In this document: positions 58,921 through 64,000 of the stretch, one piece after another
How positions within the stretch are numbered: position 1 is the stretch's first letter
How the letters are laid out: every line of letters starts with the position of its first letter
NCBI RefSeq assembly: GCF_000378385.1
Contig: NZ_KB899664.1
Coordinates: 186,001-250,000, forward strand
Length of the DNA stretch: 64,000 nucleotides
Direction: 5' to 3'
Origin: Paenibacillus daejeonensis DSM 15491
GTDB taxonomy: Bacteria > Bacillota > Bacilli > Paenibacillales > Paenibacillaceae
Made by a program: the position numbers and the translations under genes
The notes under the pieces: model-generated
What the model was told of the DNA's origin: nothing
Seen by the model: the letters and a program-made list of their open reading frames with translations, nothing else
Database searches by the model: none

Positions 58921-59040
58921 AGAAAAAGGGAGCTGCGTTAACAGCCCCCGGATACACAGCCGCTTTTAAGAGCGGTCGGCTATCGGATAACAGTCGTGAG
59001 AATAGACCGATTCCTTGGGCGGGGCGGTCTATTTCTTTTT
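58921..59040 (+). ncRNA. Type I antitoxin RNA (RatA-like)
   Basis: The segment has a hairpin (GGGAGCTG ... CAGCCCCC), a second (AGCCG ... CGGCT) and a terminator (AATAGACCG at 59001-59009, CGGTCTATT at 59025-59033, then TCTTTTT). The order of stems and the AATAGACC-type terminator match antisense RNAs paired with small holin-like toxins in Bacillus-group bacteria. TACAAT (58915-58920) may be its -10 box, but no proper -35 box was found. Its 3' end overlaps the toxin-like frame on the other strand. Confidence 0.6.
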
Positions 59041-59112
59041 GTTGGTTATGGCAAGCACGATTTTAACGATCAGTCCGATAAGTGAAATCGTAAACATACC
59101 GAACGCAATCAT
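59029..59112 (-). pseudogene. Truncated holin-like type I toxin
   Basis: The minus strand encodes MIAFGMFTISLIGLIVKIVL and then AITNKKK. This matches the core of small putative holin-like toxins, which insert into the membrane. Intact toxins usually carry several further N-terminal residues before LMIAFGMF. Here a TGA lies six codons upstream, no ribosome site is seen, and a terminator hairpin (59133) leaves no room for a promoter. The gene is probably dead while its antitoxin RNA survives. Confidence 0.6.
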
Positions 59113-59132
59113 CAACGTTGTTGTATATCAAT

Positions 59133-59178
59133 AAGATCGCTCCAAAGCCAAACGCAGGGCTGGAGAGCGATCTTTTTT
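59133..59178. terminator. Terminator hairpin with plus-strand T run
   Basis: AGATCGCTCC (59134-59143) pairs with GGAGAGCGATCT (59162-59173) with a small bulge. TTTTTT follows on the plus strand. On the minus strand the hairpin also lies directly after the formylglycine-enzyme gene. Confidence 0.75.
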
Positions 59179-59201
59179 GTGAGTTTTAGCCCTACTGTAA
59201 G

Positions 59202-60215
59202 TTAGGGATTCAACCGATCTGCAGCAACCCGGAAGCCAGCATTGCCTGTCGAGGTGTCCGGTGTATTGGAGCTGCGGGCGGCGAGGCGATACCGATTGCA
59301 GTAGGAACGGTGGCACAGGTAGGAGCCGCCCCGCATGGAGCGTCGATCCGTCTGACGGCTGTAGAATGGATTATCCGCAGAGGTCTCGTGATGATAGCCG
59401 GGACTCCAATAGTCGGCACACCACTCCCAGACGTTGCCGGACATGTTATACAGGCCATAGCCGTTAGGTTCATACGTGTCCACGGGTGCGGTTCCAATAT
59501 AGCCGTCTTGCGCTGAATTTTTGACTGGGAAGCGGCCTTGCCAGATGTTGCAGCGGTGCTCACCGCCAGGCTTCAGCTCGTCCCCCCACGGATAGCGTCT
59601 GCCCGCCAGTCCACCCCGAGCCGCAAATTCCCATTCCGCTTCAGTAGGCAGGCGCGTGCCCGTGAAGTCACAGAAAGCCACGGCATCGTTCCACGATACA
59701 TGAATGACGGGATGATTCAGCCGCGCTTCGATGTCAGAGTCCGGTCCCTCGGGGTGAGCCCAATCTGCGCCTTGCACGGCATACCACCACGGTGTCTCAT
59801 GCGGCGCTTGCTTCACTGCTGCCTTGGTGGATTCTGACACTAGCAGATGAAAAACATACGACCAGCCAAACCGTTCCGCTTCTGTTACATAACCCGTGGC
59901 TTCGACGAACTGGCGGAACTGCGCATTAGTCACAGCGTAGGACGAGATCCGGAATGGGCGGACCGATACCTCGCGGGAAGGGCCTTCGCCGTCGGCAGGG
60001 AAGCCGTCCGGGTCGTCGCTGCCCATCCGGAATGTGCCGCCTGCGAGCTCGGCCCAGTTCAAATGTATCTTGGTGCCAGCAGTCTCAGTGCTGACAGGGG
60101 ACTCTGAAACCTCGGGATGACCCGAACTCGGATGAAGCGCATGTTCTGAAGCCTCCTGAGGTGTTAGGCTGACAGCGGCTCTCCCGGCCGCGCAGCAGGG
60201 TTTCTTAGGTTCCAC
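59202..60215 (-). CDS. Formylglycine-generating enzyme (SUMF1) family protein
   Basis: The protein has 337 residues from a GTG at 60215 with GGAGGG 8 nt before it; a GTG at 60248 lacks a site. The FGE fold is clear (FRMGSDDPDGFPADGEGPSR, VTNAQFRQFVEATGYVTEAE, RLPTEAEWEFAARGG, NMSGNVWEWCADYW). The active-site cysteines are both present (GGSYLCHRSYCNRYR, Cys301 and Cys306), as in true copper-dependent FGEs that convert Cys to formylglycine in sulfatases. No sulfatase is encoded in the window, so its client lies elsewhere. Confidence 0.93.
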   Translation of the reverse strand: MEPKKPCCAAGRAAVSLTPQEASEHALHPSSGHPEVSESPVSTETAGTKIHLNWAELAGGTFRMGSDDPDGFPADGEGPSREVSVRPFRISSYAVTNAQFRQFVEATGYVTEAERFGWSYVFHLLVSESTKAAVKQAPHETPWWYAVQGADWAHPEGPDSDIEARLNHPVIHVSWNDAVAFCDFTGTRLPTEAEWEFAARGGLAGRRYPWGDELKPGGEHRCNIWQGRFPVKNSAQDGYIGTAPVDTYEPNGYGLYNMSGNVWEWCADYWSPGYHHETSADNPFYSRQTDRRSMRGGSYLCHRSYCNRYRLAARSSNTPDTSTGNAGFRVAADRLNP

Positions 60216-60312
60216 GCTCGATCCCTCCGTCCAACATTGTCTGCCCACATCATATCATACATCGCGGGACTGGAGCCATGCGCTGCTGTGCGCGGGGAAG
60301 GGAAGTAGCTGG

Positions 60313-61641
60313 TCAGGGCTGCAGCTCGAATACCCAAGGTCCCCGCACGACAGCGACAGGTCTCTCCAGATGGAGGGTTACCTCGTTCTTGCCTGCCGGT
60401 GCATCGAACTCTAGGTATAGGAATGCTCCTGTCGTCTCGTCATAATGTGCCGAATGACTCTGTCCCTGCAGTTCGAGCTGAAGCAGCGATACAGGTGCAT
60501 CAGGATTATAATGGACATCCACGTAGATCCGCAGTCGATCCTCGACACGCTCTGTGCGGGTGAGAGTAACTGGGAAACCGGCCAACTCTACCTCGCGGTT
60601 CAACTGCTCGTGGGTCTCTGTCGGCATCTTGATCTTAACGCTCTCCAGGGGATATTCGATGAGTACTTCCGGCAGCGTCAGCTCGTACGGGTCATCTCCG
60701 CCGGTTAGCGGGATGTAGAACTCCCGAGCCGGGCCGGTGACGCCCATGTCCCTGGTGATTTCCACCTGCTTGCCCTCCGGGTTGGTCACCTGCAGCACAG
60801 GGTCTCCTCCGTAAAATCCATGGATACCATAATTGTTTATTATATATTCGGCGCCAGAAGGAGTTAAGAGTGTCACTCGTAACTGAGCGCCGATTCGCTG
60901 GTGTGCGGCGGTAATCGAGAGTCCGTGATGGATCTGGGTCGGCCCGAGATCCTCGTAGCTGGCAACAGAATCGGCCGGAGCAAGATCGACATCTACTTCG
61001 ATTGGTTGATCAAGAGGGATTGTCAGTCGGACCTGGCCTTTCGTTTCGACGGGACCCTTGAACCAATAGCCGGAGCTCCACGTGTCACCGCCTCTGATAG
61101 TCGTAGAGCTTGTCAGCTCGTAGCTATCTCCTTGTTCATTGGTTAACACCAAATGATCTGGCACACGGGTCTTCTGGCCGTAAATCGTGAAGTAGGTTTC
61201 GCGTTCATCAGACATGCCGCCAGTGATTGTCAGCGAACCCTCTCCGACGCTTAGCCGCACAGGCTCCTCCAGCACATAGAGGTTCGCAGAATCCTCCTGT
61301 ACGATGCCGATGCCTGGCACGAATTGAAGCGCGCGAGCGAGCGCCGCCCATACCTGGGGCTGCTGGATGAGCACGGCCGCCAGCACCAACGCCCCGGCCA
61401 GCGAGGCGACTGTCCAAAGCCGCCGTCGTCTCGGCTTGGTCTGCCGCTCATTGCTGGCACGTCGTGCGTCACTATCTAGCTGCTCCAACTGGTTCCCAAC
61501 CCGCTGCTCATTACCGGCTTGCTGATCCATCGCCATCCGTGACTCCACCGCTGCCTGCCCAATACCAGCGCGACTTCGCTCCCTTAGAGCAGCAGGGATT
61601 TCAATCGTCTCCATCTCTTTCTTTACCTTATTAGAATCCAT
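60313..61641 (-). CDS. Membrane anti-sigma-like protein, DUF4179 type
   Basis: The protein has 442 residues from the ATG at 61641 (AGGAGGAGGG upstream), starting inside the sigma gene. A cytoplasmic, charged N-terminus of about 80 residues precedes one membrane span (LWTVASLAGALVLAAVLIQQ). A large extracellular beta-rich region follows (SLTITGGMSDERETYFTIYG, VRLTIPLDQPIEVDVDL). This is the layout of DUF4179 proteins that accompany SigV/SigI-like ECF factors. It probably tethers or inhibits the sigma factor at 61631-62158. Confidence 0.8.
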   Translation of the reverse strand: MDSNKVKKEMETIEIPAALRERSRAGIGQAAVESRMAMDQQAGNEQRVGNQLEQLDSDARRASNERQTKPRRRRLWTVASLAGALVLAAVLIQQPQVWAALARALQFVPGIGIVQEDSANLYVLEEPVRLSVGEGSLTITGGMSDERETYFTIYGQKTRVPDHLVLTNEQGDSYELTSSTTIRGGDTWSSGYWFKGPVETKGQVRLTIPLDQPIEVDVDLAPADSVASYEDLGPTQIHHGLSITAAHQRIGAQLRVTLLTPSGAEYIINNYGIHGFYGGDPVLQVTNPEGKQVEITRDMGVTGPAREFYIPLTGGDDPYELTLPEVLIEYPLESVKIKMPTETHEQLNREVELAGFPVTLTRTERVEDRLRIYVDVHYNPDAPVSLLQLELQGQSHSAHYDETTGAFLYLEFDAPAGKNEVTLHLERPVAVVRGPWVFELQP

Positions 61642-62158
61642 CTTGTCCCTCCTCCTGCACACGGCTTCTCAGCTTGCCCAGCGCCCGGTACAACAATGTC
61701 TTGGCAGTGCCTAACGGCACCTCCATCAGTTCAGCAGCCTCCTTGATGGTCAAGTCATAATAAAATCGCAGAATGATTACGTGTTTCTCATCCGCATTCA
61801 GTGTGTCGATAAGCTGCCTCAACGTGAGCGTAAGCGGCACGTCTTCGCTCTCCGGAATTGCCAGCCGCTCGGTATATTCCGGTTTCCAAGCGATCTCCCG
61901 CTTGCGTTTACGCAGCATATCGATGGCGCAGCTGATTGTAATGCGGATCAGCCAGGTTTTGTGATAACGCGGCTCTTGCAAGCTGCCGATCCCTTTGAAG
62001 GAACGGTAAGCAGCCTCCTGCACGACATCCAGTGCATCCTCGGTATTGCCCATATACACATAGGCGGTGCGGTATAGGTCTGCTTCATAAGTTTGAAAAA
62101 CAGCGAGAAACGCATCTTCGTCGCCTTGTTGTGCCTGTCGTACCAACTCAATAATCAC
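61631..62158 (-). CDS. ECF RNA polymerase sigma factor
   Basis: The protein has 175 residues. A GTG at 62158 is preferred (AAGGGG 5 nt before it) over a GTG two codons upstream. Region 2 (AFLAVFQTYEADLYRTAYVY, EDALDVVQEAAYRSFKGI) and region 4 (LNADEKHVIILRFYYDLTIK, EAAELMEVPLGTAKTLLYRA) are intact. It resembles the SigV-like group paired with DUF4179 partners. The operon is sigma gene then partner gene, with an 11-nt overlap. Confidence 0.93.
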   Translation of the reverse strand: MIIELVRQAQQGDEDAFLAVFQTYEADLYRTAYVYMGNTEDALDVVQEAAYRSFKGIGSLQEPRYHKTWLIRITISCAIDMLRKRKREIAWKPEYTERLAIPESEDVPLTLTLRQLIDTLNADEKHVIILRFYYDLTIKEAAELMEVPLGTAKTLLYRALGKLRSRVQEEGQDGF

Positions 62159-62189
62159 AATCACCCCTTCAGCTCTTGCCTATCAACCA

Positions 62190-62372
62190 CAGCCCCTGTA
62201 CGCGCCACAATCGAGATCTCCAAATAAAGTTTCCTTATCTGCAGCCCCCGTACGCGCCCCGGCCGAGGTCTCCAAGTAAAGTTTCTTTAACTGCAGCCCC
62301 CACACACGTCCCAATCGAGATCTCCAAGTAAAGTTTCTTTAACTGCAGCCCCCGCACACGTCCCAGCCGAGC
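62190..62372 (-). repeat. 52-bp tandem repeat, 3.5 copies
   Basis: Plus-strand units start at 62190, 62242, 62294 and 62346 (partial). On the minus strand each contains GGGGGCTGCAGTTAAAGAAA and CTTTACTTGGAGATCTCG. They are related to the 51-bp family at 36473. The remaining stretch 62373-62641 shows no gene; frames open through the repeats lack ribosome sites. Confidence 0.8.
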
Positions 62373-62641
62373 CCTCTTCTCGCCGGCATGCATCAGTCCC
62401 CCACCAGTCCCCCACCAGCCTGCTTCTATTCCTGTCATTGTCATTCTCACAGTGAGTCAAGCCCTGCCTCGCAGCAGCCACAGAAACGCTATTCCAGGCT
62501 AGAATACCATGCCCTGTTGCAATCGATCTAACTATTAGACGGCGCATGGCTGCGGTTTGGCTTTAGGGTATCACCTTTTTTTTAGTTTGGCTTTATTGCC
62601 CCGGAAATAAATAGGGGTGAGATGCTGCTCCCGGTCCACAG

Positions 62642-62672
62642 CAAAAAGACGCCGCAGACGAAGCTGCGGCGC
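62642..62672 (-). terminator. Terminator of the sugar ABC permease operon
   Basis: CGCCGCAG (62650-62657) pairs with CTGCGGCG (62664-62671). On the minus strand TCTTTTTG follows. Confidence 0.88.
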
Positions 62673-62686
62673 CTAAATGAACTCCA

Positions 62687-63526
62687 CTAGCCTTTAAGGC
62701 CAGTGGTGGATATCCCCTCAACAAAATACTTTTGCGCGAGGAAGAACAGCAGGATACAGGGCAGAACTGCGACCACGGACATCGCCAGCACCTGGTTCCA
62801 GGAGACGGCCGAGGAGGCGTCCAGTGAGAGCCGCAGGCCCAGGGAGACGGTGAACTTGCTGACACTGCTGATGTAGATGATGGAGTTGAAGAAATCATTC
62901 CACGTCCACATAAACTGGAACAGGCCAACTGAGAAGATCGCCGGTTTACAGAGTGGTAACAGCACACGAGTCAGGATCGTGAACGAGTTACACCCGTCGA
63001 TGGTCGCTGACTCATCAAGATCGCGCGGCAGCCCCCGGTAGAATTGGATCATCAGGTAGATGAAGAACGCCGAGGTGGCAAACGCCGCAGGGACGATGAA
63101 CGGCAGATACGTGTCCAGCCAACCCAGTTCATTGAACAGAATGTACCGTGGAATCAGGATGGTCGCATCCGGCAGCATCAGGGTCGCCATCATGAGCGAG
63201 AACAGCAGCGTCTTCAGTGGGAAATTGAAGCGGGCAAAGCCGTACGCCACAATGACACTGGAGACGATGGTGAAGATGACGACGGGGATGACGAGAATCA
63301 ACGTGTTTTTGAAAAAGGTGTCAAACCCATACAGCCCCGTACCTTGCCAGCCTAACTTATACGAATCCCACACGTACGTGTCCGCGAACAGCCGGCTGGA
63401 GCCAAAAATGTCCTGGTTGGTCTTGAACGAGGAGACGAAGAGCCAGATCAGCGGGTAGATCATGACCAGTCCGAACAAGATGAGCAGAAGGTAGGATAGC
63501 CACTTGTTGCGTGGTTCGCTGCGCAT
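62687..63526 (-). CDS. Carbohydrate ABC permease, AraQ/MalG type
   Basis: The protein has 279 residues with six spans. The first is LSYLLLILFGLVMIYPLIWL; the EAA loop is LDESATIDGCNSFTILTRVL; the tail is KYFVEGISTTGLKG, typical of the MalG/AraQ branch. This branch differs from the LplC-type permeases elsewhere in the window. Its ATG overlaps the stop of the partner permease (TAATG), so the pair is coupled. Confidence 0.93.
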   Translation of the reverse strand: MRSEPRNKWLSYLLLILFGLVMIYPLIWLFVSSFKTNQDIFGSSRLFADTYVWDSYKLGWQGTGLYGFDTFFKNTLILVIPVVIFTIVSSVIVAYGFARFNFPLKTLLFSLMMATLMLPDATILIPRYILFNELGWLDTYLPFIVPAAFATSAFFIYLMIQFYRGLPRDLDESATIDGCNSFTILTRVLLPLCKPAIFSVGLFQFMWTWNDFFNSIIYISSVSKFTVSLGLRLSLDASSAVSWNQVLAMSVVAVLPCILLFFLAQKYFVEGISTTGLKG

Positions 63527-64000
63527 TAGCTCTTCCCCCCATCCTCATAGTAGACCCAGCGGTTGGACGTCTTGAAGATAATACCCGTGACGACCATGAT
63601 AATAACGAACAATATCCACGACAACGCTGAGGCATAGCCCATCTTGAAGAACGTGAAGGCTTCTTCATAGAGCTTCAACGCATACAGATACGTGGACTTC
63701 ATTGGCCCGCCATTGGTGATGACAAAAGCGCCGGTAAACTCCTGGAACGCATTAACCATTTGCATAATCAGGTTGAACAGCACAATCGGTGTCAGCATCG
63801 GTACGGTGATCTTGAAGAACATCCGGGTCTTGGAAGCTCCGTCAATGGAGCCAGCCTCGTACAAATCCCCAGGAATCTGCTGGATGCCCGCAAGGAACAA
63901 GACCATGGACGAGCCGAACTGCCATACGGAGAGCAAGCCCAGCGTATAGAGTGCGACATCCGGATTACCCAGCCAGTCGATGGACGGGATGCCCAGATTG
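63526..64000 (-). CDS. Carbohydrate ABC permease, AraP/MalF type (partial)
   Basis: At least 158 C-terminal residues are open to the window edge; the start lies outside. The EAA loop reads GDLYEAGSIDGASKTRMFFK, preceded by SVWQFGSSMVLFLAGIQQIP and followed by membrane spans. It ends YYEDGGKS. It forms the channel with the permease at 62687. The binding protein would be expected upstream, beyond 64000. Confidence 0.92.
   Translation of the reverse strand, partial: NLGIPSIDWLGNPDVALYTLGLLSVWQFGSSMVLFLAGIQQIPGDLYEAGSIDGASKTRMFFKITVPMLTPIVLFNLIMQMVNAFQEFTGAFVITNGGPMKSTYLYALKLYEEAFTFFKMGYASALSWILFVIIMVVTGIIFKTSNRWVYYEDGGKS

Noticed and set aside
62235-62547. Minus-strand frames through the 52-bp repeats
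   Set aside because: They have no ribosome site or recognisable protein pattern, and the content is purely repetitive.
1-64000. tRNA or rRNA genes and insertion sequences
   Set aside because: No cloverleaf with GGTTCGAATCC-like arm, no rRNA core sequence and no transposase motif was found on reading both strands.

Overview
The window looks like chromosomal DNA of a Paenibacillus-type Firmicute. Supporting signs are strong AAGGAGG-type ribosome binding sites, GC-rich but clearly Gram-positive gene content, LplA/LplB/YtcP-type oligosaccharide ABC transporters, membrane-anchored AraC regulators of the YtdP type, a protein with three S-layer homology domains, LPxTG/sortase anchoring, and ECF sigma/anti-sigma pairs. 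No rRNA, tRNA, CRISPR array, insertion sequence or prophage was recognised. The genus is an inference from gene style, not from a search.

Layout. 1-9887 is a plant-polysaccharide module: a membrane-bound AraC-family regulator lies between two paralogous solute-binding lipoproteins, followed by two permeases and a secreted PL10-type pectate lyase, with a cre-like site before the second lipoprotein. 10061-16771 holds a copper-amine-oxidase-N-like secreted protein, a DUF4097-like lipoprotein, an intergenic repeat field, an ECF sigma/membrane partner pair, and a CPBP protease with a MerR regulator. 16810-20850 holds a possible small RNA, an Ala/Pro-rich secreted protein and an SLH protein with duplicated thioredoxin-like modules. 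21023-23248 encodes twin response regulators with BTAD-type output. 23267-29304 has a decayed gene, a structured repeat, and a TetR-controlled export operon (MFS, FtsX-type permease, ATPase). 29306-36603 is a surface-adhesion island: a possible riboswitch relic, a terminator, a 51-bp repeat array, a 1920-residue LPRTG adhesin and a class B sortase.

36624-38780 is a PadR-regulated ABC-2 exporter. 38877-44414 carries two phytanoyl-CoA-dioxygenase-like genes, each with a neighbouring AraC regulator; one dioxygenase is fused to HEAT repeats. 44617-54405 is a LacI-regulated sugar locus: two permeases, a lipoprotein, two Gfo/Idh/MocA dehydrogenases, an MFS carrier, a TIM-barrel isomerase and an MgtC-like protein. 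54785-58841 has a metallophosphoesterase, small membrane proteins and a betaine-type BCCT carrier. 58921-59112 looks like a type I toxin-antitoxin remnant. 59202-64000 has a formylglycine-generating enzyme homologue, a second sigma/anti-sigma pair, tandem repeats and a further sugar ABC permease pair cut by the window edge.

Most transcription units carry their own regulator next to a plausible operator, and several operators can be read directly (TetR, PadR, LacI and MerR types). The most unusual non-coding signal is a roughly 130-nt element present twice (23832-23978 and, inverted, 47736-47859). Its helices are kept by compensatory base changes while the paired sequences differ. The most unusual protein-level features are the SLH-anchored thioredoxin-like pair with its Cys-ending partner, and the adhesin/class B sortase island.
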